Notes under the pieces: generated by a model
The model's input: only the letters and a program-made list of their open reading frames with translations
The model's database searches: none
Told to the model about the DNA's origin: nothing
Translations under genes and position numbers: made by a program
Source: Bacteroidia bacterium
Lineage (GTDB): Bacteria; Bacteroidota; Bacteroidia; B-17B0; Aurantibacillaceae
Assembly: GCA_014379485.1 (NCBI GenBank)
Contig: JACMLS010000666.1
Coordinates: 1-21,189 of the forward strand
DNA: 21,189 nt
Direction of reading: 5' to 3'
Shown here: positions 14,444-21,189 of the stretch, piece by piece
Position numbering within the stretch: the stretch's first letter is position 1
Layout: every line of letters starts with the position of its first letter

Positions 14444-14582
14444 AGTCTTATATCTTAAAGTCCTATATCTTATATCGGTCGGAAAAGTTAATTGGGATAA
14501 GTTGTTGGTTGTAATTGTTTGTTGTTTTAAATTCATTTTAACGCATAGTCTCACATCTCAAAATCCCATATCTCAAATCGGT
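14444..14582. repeat. 36-base degenerate direct repeat before the GNAT gene
   Basis: Bases 14444-14479 align without gaps to 14547-14582 at 29 of 36 positions. Six of the seven differences are transitions. Each copy is itself made of sub-words such as atatct and atctcaaa, and both end in atcggt. The second copy runs into the GTG start of the acetyltransferase gene. Confidence 0.7.
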
Positions 14583-15120
14583 GCAATCTTTCTTCCCAAA
14601 AATAAATTACAAAATTGTTCCCATTACGGTTTGGTATTTGGAAATGCATTCCCGTCCCGAAAAAAGTAATTTAGTTTTATCAGAAATTGAAATGAAACTT
14701 CTTGCTAAACCAATTTCTGCAAACGAGTACAGAAAATATTATTTTAATGTGGGCAAGAGCTGGAATTGGATTGACAGGATGGTGATGGAAGATGAGGAGC
14801 TTGAAAAAAAGATAAACGCTAAAGGAACAGAGGTGTATGTTTTAACTGTTGAAGGTCGTGAAGCAGGATATTGTGAGTTTGTGCCGGGAGAGAATTTTTG
14901 TGAGATTCAGTATTTTGGTTTGTTTGAAGATTTTGTTGGAAGAGGATTGGGAAAAGTATTTTTGAATTGGGCGGTAGAAAAAGCCTGGACATATAATGCA
15001 AAACATATTCAGTTAAATACCTGTTCGCTCGATCATCCAAGAGCACTTGAAACGTATAAAAAGGCAGGTTTTAAGATAGTAAACACAAAAACCGAAGAGC
15101 GCAAAATTTCTGTGAGATGA
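14581..15120 (+). CDS. GNAT-family N-acetyltransferase
   Basis: This is a 179-residue cytosolic enzyme expected to transfer an acetyl group from acetyl-CoA to an amine. The acetyl-CoA-binding motif A is FGLFEDFVGRGLGKVFLNWA (113-131), with the R-G-x-G-K loop. Motif B is DHPRALETYKKAGFKIV (151-167). The N-terminal ITVWYLEMHSRPE resembles a GNAT subgroup whose conserved part begins in just this way, which supports the GTG start at 14581. No ATG is available nearby upstream of the conserved part. The substrate cannot be read from the sequence. It is separated from the DinB-like gene by 253 bases of repeat-rich sequence and is probably transcribed on its own. Confidence 0.92.
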   Translation: MQSFFPKINYKIVPITVWYLEMHSRPEKSNLVLSEIEMKLLAKPISANEYRKYYFNVGKSWNWIDRMVMEDEELEKKINAKGTEVYVLTVEGREAGYCEFVPGENFCEIQYFGLFEDFVGRGLGKVFLNWAVEKAWTYNAKHIQLNTCSLDHPRALETYKKAGFKIVNTKTEERKISVR

Positions 15121-15321
15121 AAAGTAAGCCCGCAAAATCTCAATAAAAAAAAAGAGAGGGTTGAGAATACTCTTTAATCAATAGAAATGGAGTTGAGTTA
15201 TTGTTTTATTCATGCGTGTTATACAGTAATCTATACTGTTTGTACAATTTAATTGAGAGCAGGTTTTCTTTTGGGTAAATTTATTGAAACCAAACCTGAA
15301 CCTTAAAAAAAATTACTCAAA

Positions 15322-15349
15322 CGGGCATTGCTTTAAGTTTGCCTGCCCG
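15322..15349 (+). terminator. Probable terminator after the GNAT gene
   Basis: CGGGCA (15322-15327) and TGCCCG (15344-15349) form a perfect 6-bp stem with a 16-base loop, followed by a T-rich stretch (ctttcatcttttttt). It lies 200 bases beyond the acetyltransferase stop. Confidence 0.55.
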
Positions 15350-15400
15350 CTTTCATCTTTTTTTCCTTTTTTTAAATTGAAAAAATACGACTATTAACGT

Positions 15401-15450
15401 AGAACAGAATACCAAGTTCTGCTTACTTGCGGAGTTTTTTTGCTCCGTAA
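15401..15450. other. Two adjacent hairpins upstream of the large T9SS gene
   Basis: AGAAC/GTTCT (15401-15405 with 15416-15420) is followed at once by a 9-bp stem with two G-T pairs, TTGCGGAGT (15427-15435) with GCTCCGTAA (15442-15450), around six Ts. They lie about 190 bases upstream of the ATG at 15643 and could be part of a structured leader. Confidence 0.4.
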
Positions 15451-15608
15451 ATTTGAAGAGTAAAGAAACCACAAAGCAAAAACAGAAATTTCCATACAAA
15501 AATTATTCAAAAAAAATGCCGGAGGTAAAATTTTTTCGGGGCAACTTTTATTGCATTGCGTACATCTTACTAATAGTTCTGAATTAATATATAAGTACAA
15601 AAGCCCAA

Positions 15609-15642
15609 AAACCCGCTGCCGTAGCGCTACAACGGATAAAAT
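15609..15642 (+). promoter_or_regulatory. Leader hairpin element, copy B (shared with 5652-5685)
   Basis: These 34 bases directly before the ATG match the leader of the T9SS gene at 5686 at 24 of 34 positions without gaps. The stem is CCGT (15619-15622) with ACGG (15632-15635), versus CCGC/GCGG in copy A. The 9-base loop contains CGCTAC. This copy also contains the perfect 10-base palindrome GTAGCGCTAC (15621-15630). Confidence 0.5.
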
Positions 15643-18600
15643 ATGAAAAAAATACTTTTACTCAGTCTCATTTTTACTTTCGGAAAAAATGTAAATGCCC
15701 AGTTGCCCTCGCAACAGTGGGTTAAAAATGTAAACGGAAACGTTTCTTCTTCAGATCAAACCTATACAAGCTGCCGCGATAACGTTGGAAATTTGTACCT
15801 GGCGGCATACAATAACGATGCAGATGTTTTAATTGCAAAATTCGATAACCAGGGCAACCAGGTTTTTTCATTTACATATGGTGGCGCAAATAATTCAAGC
15901 GATATTGCTTATGATATTAAAGTTGACAACGTTGGTAATATTTATTTTTGTGGCGGGAGCTTTACAACACCCACTAACTCATTGTTTTTGGCCAAATTTA
16001 ATTCGGCAGGTGTAAAACAGTGGGTGTACACAAAGTCCTCCTTAAGCACAAATTATAACAACCGTTTTCAATTAGATAATATTTCCAATCCGGCAAATAT
16101 TTATACGGTCGGAAATTTTAATGATTCTATTTACGTTTCTAAAATCAGCAGTAATGGCGTGGTGCTTTGGGAAAAATCAGTCGGTCCCGGATATGGAACT
16201 GATCTTTTTACCGACGCTAATGGAAATACTGCCATTTGTGGCATTTACCAGAATGGCTTAAACAATGATTGGATAACTCAGAAATACAGCGCCTCAGGAG
16301 CACTTGCCTGGTCAAATATTTTTAATGGAGCAAAAAACCAAAGTGATGTTCCAAAAAAAATTATGATCTCAACATCAGGAGAAACATATACCTATGGTAC
16401 TATGAATGATTCTATAGCAACATTTAACTCGCAAATTGGAATAATAAAGTACAGCTCTTCTGGTTTGCAATTATGGAAAACCCGCCACGCTTTTACCGGC
16501 TGTTCAGCTTCATCAGCAACAGACATGGTTGCAGATGCTACTTTTTCTAATTTTTATGTTTGTGCTTATGGCTCATTTAGTCCCTATGGCGGAACTGTAA
16601 TGATGAAAGTTTCAAGTGCCGGCGCAAAGTTGTGGACACAGACTTACACAAACGCAAGCAATGGTTTTAGCCCTGTTTCAATGGGGATTGATGCTGCATC
16701 AAATACCTATGTAACCGGAAATAATAATTCAACTGTTGTGCCGGTAGGAAACAATATTTTTTTAATTAAGGTTGCTCCCTCTAACGGGGCAATTACTTCT
16801 TATCCGGTTTTTGATAATCAGAACAACGGAGGTGGTGCAGATGATTACGCCGTAAAAATTCACATGGATAACACAGGCCATCCGCACATTAGTGGTTACA
16901 CCAATGTTTTTAATTATACCGGAAACGATTTGCTTTTATTAAGATTTACAAATTCATTTACTTTAGATTGGCAGAGTACTTACGACTCCCAATACAACGG
17001 TGGTGATTTGGGAAAGCGTGGCTTTATAGATCCCGCCGGAAATTTTTATGTAGGTGGTACTGTTGACAATAATAATACCCAGCGAGATCTTTCGTTTTCT
17101 AAATATGATACCTGGGGAAATTTAAAATGGAGCAACCCTTTTGACTTTGGAAATACTTACAATGATTTTTATGATATGGATGTAGATAATAATTTTAGTA
17201 TTTATTCTATTGGCGTAAATAGTGCCACCGGTCAAAAAGATATTATCAAAGTTGATTCGTCCGGAAATTTATCCTGGACTTCATTAACTGCCGGTCTTGC
17301 TCTAAAAGCAGTTCCTTCGGGTGGAGCCGTTGTGGGTGGAAGTGTTTCCGGTTCAACAGATTTTAAATTTCAAAAATACGGAGCAACAGGAGCAATAGTA
17401 GCACAAAATACTCCCGCAACAGTAGTTAATTCATCAAGCTACGCTCAATCTGTTGCAATTGATGCGGGCAATAACTCTTATATCTCAGGTATAATTCAAA
17501 ATATTACAACAGTTACCTTAAAAATTCAAAAATACAATAGTTCAGGTACAAACCTGTTTAATATTACGGTACCTGGTATTGGCAACGGTTACATTTCTGT
17601 AACAAAAACCATATTTGATAACGCCTCTAATTTGTTATACGTTGTTGCGCAAGCCAAAACAGCTACCGGCGCTAATTACGGCACTTTTATTTGTGCTGTA
17701 AATCCAAGCGGTACAATTGTGTGGCAGAATTTTTATAATAATTCTGAAGCAAGAGAAGAATTTACCAAAGATTTTATTTTGTCAGGTGGTTTTGCTTATG
17801 TAACCGGATATTTTGCAGATCCTTTAAACACATCTGACCAAATGGTTTATATTGAAAAGTATGATATGGCAACAGGCGCTCTTAGCGGCAACACTGTTTA
17901 CAACGGACCACAGGTAAACGGAACAGACGAACCAATTTCTGTAAGAGCAAATGCTGCCGGAGAAATTTATTTGGGATTAACGTCCAATTATTCATCTGCA
18001 ACCTCTTCAGATATTGTTATTGCAAAATTTAATTCTTCTCTTTCTTTTTTGTGGGATTTGAATTACGACGATCCGGATGCTGCCAGTGACCAGGTTGGTT
18101 CATTAGAAATTTCTGCTAACGGAAGAATTTATATTGCAGGCAGCGCAGATCTTTCTTCGGGGCCGGCTACTGACATTGCTGCAATAAAATACTGCGAGAT
18201 AAATGCGCCAGTATTAACCACAACAGATCTTAACGGCTCGTTTACCTCAAGCTTTTGTCCGGGCTCGCCTGCACAGATTTCTGCAAGCGCTGGAAGTTCT
18301 TATTTATGGAATACCGGCGCAACCAGCCAGGTAATAACATCAACCGTAAGCGGACAATTTTTTGCTACAGTTGCGCAAAGCGATGGCTGCTCAAAAGTTT
18401 CTGACACAATAAATCTAAGCTTTAAAGCGCCCCCGCTTGCGCCAGATATTTGTATGGTTACTGTTGACAGTTTAAGCACACACAATATTATTTTTTACGA
18501 TAAAACTTCTTTTGTTGGAAACGGTACAATAGGATTTAAATTTTACAGAGAAGATCTTACTAACGTATACACTTATATAGGTTCGCAACCCATTGATAGT

Positions 18601-19266
18601 TTAAGTGAGTACCATGATTTTGGTGCAAATCCAAACATTACAACCAAACGTTATAAAATGTCTGCAGTAGATAGCTGCGGTACAGAAAGCGCCATGAGTA
18701 ATTATCACAACACCATTTATATTATTTCTGTAGGAAGCGGACAATTTACCTGGAACCCGCTTTATACTATTGAGAATACGGCAAACCCCGTAAACAATTA
18801 CGAATTGTACAGAGACGATAATTCAACTGGCGTATGGGCTTCTGTTGCAAATACTGCCGGCACGCAAAACTCACTGGTAGATATTAATTATGCTGCCTAT
18901 CCAAACGCAAGTTATTACGTTTCTACTGTGTGGGGAATTTCCTGCGATCCGCAACGTGCTATTGTAAACACATCGCGTTCAAACGTAAAAAACATGGCCG
19001 CCGGCCCTACTTTAGGAATTACAGAACTTGCTCAGGCAACAGTAGGTGTTTATCCAAATCCGTTTACAGGAATTGTGCAGCTGAATTCTTCTGAGAATTT
19101 AAAATTAGTTGAGGTTTATAATTCAATAGGACAACTTGTGTTCTCTAAAAAAATAAACGGAGACAGAGTTTTGAATTTAGATTTGTCTGAATTAGCTGCC
19201 GGCGTTTATCAGCTGAGGTCATTAACTGAGAGTGGATGGGCAAATAAAAAATTAGTAAAGAATTAA
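15643..19266 (+). CDS. Giant T9SS-exported protein with SBBP-type beta-propeller repeats
   Basis: The protein has 1207 residues. A signal peptide covers 1-19 (MKKILLLSLIFTFGKNVNA). From about residue 60 to 850 I count some 15 repeats of roughly 50 residues with the pattern [I/L]-x-K-[F/Y]-x-x-x-G-x-x-x-W-x-x-x-[Y/F]. Examples are IAKFDNQGNQVFSFTYGG, TQKYSASGALAWSNIFNG and ICAVNPSGTIVWQNFYNN. Each blade also carries a D-x-x-G-N-x-Y-x-x-G strand. This is the SBBP (seven-bladed beta-propeller) repeat type. Residues 855-930 look Ig-like (SYLWNTGATSQVI). A fibronectin-III-like part follows to about 1120. The T9SS type A sorting domain closes the protein (VYPNPFTG near 1136-1143, VYNSIGQLV, LSELAAGVYQLR, KKLVKN). 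A surface or secreted location follows. No enzyme motif is seen; adhesion or binding is the likely role. Confidence 0.93.
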   Translation: MKKILLLSLIFTFGKNVNAQLPSQQWVKNVNGNVSSSDQTYTSCRDNVGNLYLAAYNNDADVLIAKFDNQGNQVFSFTYGGANNSSDIAYDIKVDNVGNIYFCGGSFTTPTNSLFLAKFNSAGVKQWVYTKSSLSTNYNNRFQLDNISNPANIYTVGNFNDSIYVSKISSNGVVLWEKSVGPGYGTDLFTDANGNTAICGIYQNGLNNDWITQKYSASGALAWSNIFNGAKNQSDVPKKIMISTSGETYTYGTMNDSIATFNSQIGIIKYSSSGLQLWKTRHAFTGCSASSATDMVADATFSNFYVCAYGSFSPYGGTVMMKVSSAGAKLWTQTYTNASNGFSPVSMGIDAASNTYVTGNNNSTVVPVGNNIFLIKVAPSNGAITSYPVFDNQNNGGGADDYAVKIHMDNTGHPHISGYTNVFNYTGNDLLLLRFTNSFTLDWQSTYDSQYNGGDLGKRGFIDPAGNFYVGGTVDNNNTQRDLSFSKYDTWGNLKWSNPFDFGNTYNDFYDMDVDNNFSIYSIGVNSATGQKDIIKVDSSGNLSWTSLTAGLALKAVPSGGAVVGGSVSGSTDFKFQKYGATGAIVAQNTPATVVNSSSYAQSVAIDAGNNSYISGIIQNITTVTLKIQKYNSSGTNLFNITVPGIGNGYISVTKTIFDNASNLLYVVAQAKTATGANYGTFICAVNPSGTIVWQNFYNNSEAREEFTKDFILSGGFAYVTGYFADPLNTSDQMVYIEKYDMATGALSGNTVYNGPQVNGTDEPISVRANAAGEIYLGLTSNYSSATSSDIVIAKFNSSLSFLWDLNYDDPDAASDQVGSLEISANGRIYIAGSADLSSGPATDIAAIKYCEINAPVLTTTDLNGSFTSSFCPGSPAQISASAGSSYLWNTGATSQVITSTVSGQFFATVAQSDGCSKVSDTINLSFKAPPLAPDICMVTVDSLSTHNIIFYDKTSFVGNGTIGFKFYREDLTNVYTYIGSQPIDSLSEYHDFGANPNITTKRYKMSAVDSCGTESAMSNYHNTIYIISVGSGQFTWNPLYTIENTANPVNNYELYRDDNSTGVWASVANTAGTQNSLVDINYAAYPNASYYVSTVWGISCDPQRAIVNTSRSNVKNMAAGPTLGITELAQATVGVYPNPFTGIVQLNSSENLKLVEVYNSIGQLVFSKKINGDRVLNLDLSELAAGVYQLRSLTESGWANKKLVKN

Positions 19267-19364
19267 ATTTACCACCTGGAACTTAACTAACACTGAGGGT
19301 TCAATAGATTAAGGGGCTTTTTCTTCAAAAACCTGCTGTCTGTTTTGTTCCGGGTGGTAAAATT
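19265..19364. repeat. Inverted repeat immediately after the large T9SS gene
   Basis: The left arm AAATTTACCACCTGGAAC (19265-19282) overlaps the TAA stop. It pairs with the right arm that begins at 19347 (GTTCCGGGTGGTAAAA), with one G-T pair and one extra A. The loop is about 64 bases. This is not followed directly by a U-tract; a separate terminator lies at 19373-19404. Confidence 0.6.
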
Positions 19365-19372
19365 TTAAAAAT

Positions 19373-19404
19373 GCCTGCTATTTGTTTATTGGCGGGCTTT
19401 TTTT
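19373..19404 (+). terminator. Intrinsic terminator upstream of the last gene
   Basis: GCCTGC (19373-19378) pairs with GCGGGC (19392-19397), with one G-T pair, around a 13-base loop and is followed by seven Ts (19398-19404). It probably ends the transcript of the 1207-residue protein gene. It argues against translation of the next gene from the TTG at 19382, which lies in its loop. Confidence 0.8.
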
Positions 19405-19426
19405 ATTTTTATATATGATCCCAGGT

Positions 19427-21154
19427 ATGCCCCTCAAAAGAATTTATATTTCAGTTGTTATTATTTGCGCACTTATGTGTCCGCTGTTCTTTTTTGCACA
19501 AAGCGATTATGAAAAACAGGAAATGCTGAGCGAAAAATCAAGCGATCCTTACCTTCCAAATGCGTTTAATAGGAAAAAAGTTTCACCAGGGTATAACTAC
19601 CAATCTGCCCATAAATTAAGCGGAACAGCCAGTACTATAACTACTGTTCAGGTTAACGTAGATTCTTTAGGCCAAAATATTTTGAGCGATGCTGCCAATG
19701 AACCAAGTATTGCCATTAGTCCGGTCAATTCAAATTCTATAGTTATTGGCTGGCGGCAGTTTGATAATGTTGGCAGCAGTTTCAGGCAAGCGGGCTGGGC
19801 CTATACTACCAACGGCGGGCAGAACTGGACTTTTCCCGGAGTAATAGAGCCGGGAATTTTCAGAAGCGATCCTGTGCTTGGGGCTGATGCTGCCGGTAAT
19901 TTTTATTACAACAGCCTCACTAACTTTCCAACGTATATGTGTAAGACATTTAAAAGTACAGATGGCGGTGTTAGCTGGGATATTGGAACAGATGCCATGG
20001 GTGGAGACAAACAGTGGATGGTTATAGACCGCAGTGGCGGAGTTGGAAGCGGAAACATTTACTCTGCGTGGAATGAAAATTATAGTTCTTGCACTCCCTA
20101 TTTTTTTACCCGGTCTACAGATGGCAACCTAAGTTATGAGACCTGTACTACTGTTGATGGTAATCCGTATTGGGCAACAATGGCTGTTGATGATGGGGGC
20201 GAACTTTTTATTGGAGGCGGAGGTTCTGGTGGAATAGTGGTATGTAAATCACTTGATGCTCAAACTGCAGGTTCAACAATTACCTGGGAGTTGCCTGTAA
20301 CAGTTACAATGGACGGAAATGTTTCAGCTTATCCCACGGTTAACCCGGCGGGATTGCTGGGTCAGGTAAGTATTGATGTTGATAAACCTACCGGCCCTAC
20401 TCAGGGAAATGTTTATTTACTCGCTAGTCTTTTTCCAAGCTTTGTTTTAGATCCCGGAGATATTATGTTTGCAAGCAGTACTGATGGAGGACTTACCTGG
20501 AATTCTCCTGTAAAAGTAAATGATGATATTGATCCATCAGGTAGTAATACACAGTGGCTCGGAACCATGTCTGTTGCACCCAATGGAAGAATAGATGCAG
20601 CGTGGCTGGATACAAGAGACGACATTGTAAGTTTTGATTCTTCGGCACTTTACTATTCTTATTCGGCAGACTTTGGGCTTACCTGGTCTGCAAACGAAAA
20701 GTTGTCTGCTAATTTTGATCCGCATGTGGGTTACCCGAATCAGGATAAAATGGGAGATTATTTTCATATGATTTCTGATAACACAGGTGCTCACCTGGCA
20801 TGGGCAGGTACTTTAAATGGCGAACAAGATGTGTATTACAGTCACATTGTTCCTCCACCAATTGCAATTGGTATAAATGAAAATAAAGCCGCGCAGTTTT
20901 CATTTTTTCCTAACCCAAACACCGGCAAAATTTCACTCATTTCCGCATCAGAAAAATCGCGGCTCGAAATTTATAGTGCGCTGGGCGAAAAAGTGTATGC
21001 CATGCAATTACTTAAATCAAAAAACGAAATTGATATTTCTGCACTTGCAAACGGCATATATTTTTTAAAGCTCATTTTAGAGAATGGAACAATAAGCGTA
21101 AAAAAGTTAATTAGTCCTTCCTTAAAAAGCCACTTTTCTGGAATTAAATTTTAG
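19427..21154 (+). CDS. T9SS-exported protein with sialidase-type Asp-box repeats
   Basis: The protein has 575 residues from the ATG at 19427. An in-frame TTG at 19382 lies in the terminator loop, and the ATG at 19415 is less suitable. The signal peptide is MPLKRIYISVVIICALMCPL plus FFFAQ (1-25). The body shows Asp-box (BNR) motifs S/T-x-D/N-x-G-x-x-W at 127-134 (TTNGGQNW), 177-184 (STDGGVSW), 351-358 (STDGGLTW) and 413-420 (SADFGLTW), plus a degenerate one at 230-237 (STDGNLSY). These mark a six-bladed sialidase-like propeller. The Arg triad and other catalytic residues of true sialidases cannot be confirmed from motifs alone, so an enzymatic role is not claimed. The T9SS sorting domain starts at FFPNPNTG (493-500) and ends with VKKLI. 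An unusual 13-residue tail follows. It sits next to another T9SS cargo gene. Confidence 0.92.
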   Translation: MPLKRIYISVVIICALMCPLFFFAQSDYEKQEMLSEKSSDPYLPNAFNRKKVSPGYNYQSAHKLSGTASTITTVQVNVDSLGQNILSDAANEPSIAISPVNSNSIVIGWRQFDNVGSSFRQAGWAYTTNGGQNWTFPGVIEPGIFRSDPVLGADAAGNFYYNSLTNFPTYMCKTFKSTDGGVSWDIGTDAMGGDKQWMVIDRSGGVGSGNIYSAWNENYSSCTPYFFTRSTDGNLSYETCTTVDGNPYWATMAVDDGGELFIGGGGSGGIVVCKSLDAQTAGSTITWELPVTVTMDGNVSAYPTVNPAGLLGQVSIDVDKPTGPTQGNVYLLASLFPSFVLDPGDIMFASSTDGGLTWNSPVKVNDDIDPSGSNTQWLGTMSVAPNGRIDAAWLDTRDDIVSFDSSALYYSYSADFGLTWSANEKLSANFDPHVGYPNQDKMGDYFHMISDNTGAHLAWAGTLNGEQDVYYSHIVPPPIAIGINENKAAQFSFFPNPNTGKISLISASEKSRLEIYSALGEKVYAMQLLKSKNEIDISALANGIYFLKLILENGTISVKKLISPSLKSHFSGIKF

Positions 21155-21189
21155 AGCAAAGAAACACCATAAAACCACATTTAATTGGC

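Larger units (their letters stand above)
15121..15642. other. 522-base intergenic region with several hairpins, no convincing gene
   Basis: This is the longest non-coding gap. It holds a probable terminator (15322-15349), a pair of adjacent hairpins (15401-15420 and 15427-15450), and the leader element directly before the large T9SS gene (15609-15642). A 68-codon minus-strand frame (15394-15600) lacks homology or signal features that I can recognise and is probably not a gene. Confidence 0.6.

Noticed and set aside
14324..14582. CRISPR array
   Set aside because: The repeats are few, degenerate and unevenly spaced, with no regular spacers and no cas genes in the window.
15394..15600. 68-codon minus-strand frame in the long intergenic gap
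   Set aside because: It covers two hairpins, has no promoter box that I can see and no recognisable motif. Two of its cysteines form a C-x2-C, but this alone is not enough.
19382..19426. Longer N-terminus of the Asp-box protein from TTG 19382
   Set aside because: The TTG lies in the loop of an intrinsic terminator, and the ATG at 19427 gives a normal signal peptide.

Overview
The window reads as a chromosomal segment of a low-GC, free-living member of the Bacteroidota. Four things support this. Three long secreted proteins end in a type IX secretion (T9SS, Por) sorting domain. Several genes have the Bacteroidota -7 promoter box TAnnTTTG. Starts lack Shine-Dalgarno sequences and instead have A-rich upstream bases. 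The gene pairings dxr-rseP and tatA-gatA fit the group. I see no tRNA, rRNA, CRISPR array, transposase, integrase or phage gene.

Layout, left to right. A partial gene enters from the left edge (2-223). Then come dxr (MEP isoprenoid pathway) and rseP (site-2 intramembrane protease), followed by an exported protein of unknown function. A very long hairpin separates that gene from a convergent gene for a helical, TPR-like cytosolic protein. Next is a T9SS-exported beta-propeller protein (5686-7158), an XRE-type repressor-like protein with a C-terminal coiled coil, and a strong bidirectional terminator. A minus-strand gene for a small, extremely basic exported protein follows, with a near-consensus promoter. 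It is divergent from mnmH (tRNA 2-selenouridine synthase), whose stop codon lies inside its own terminator.

The 9720-13165 block is on the minus strand: tatA (Tat translocase), gatA (Glu-tRNAGln amidotransferase A) and an MltD-like lytic transglycosylase with two LysM domains. The plus strand then carries a Cys-rich lipoprotein translationally coupled to a DinB-like protein, then a GNAT acetyltransferase. The right third holds two large T9SS cargo proteins: a 1207-residue protein with about 15 SBBP-like propeller repeats, and a 575-residue protein with sialidase-type Asp-boxes.

Most genes are housekeeping or ordinary envelope functions. The most interesting non-coding signal is a related 34-base leader directly upstream of two separate T9SS cargo genes (5652-5685 and 15609-15642). 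It has a 4-bp stem with one compensatory base-pair change. Other leads are a family of word-like direct and inverted repeats in the intergenic gaps, the strongly basic exported protein with a repeated aromatic/basic motif, and a terminator-like hairpin placed between two divergent promoters. I did not find a clear multi-gene novel system.
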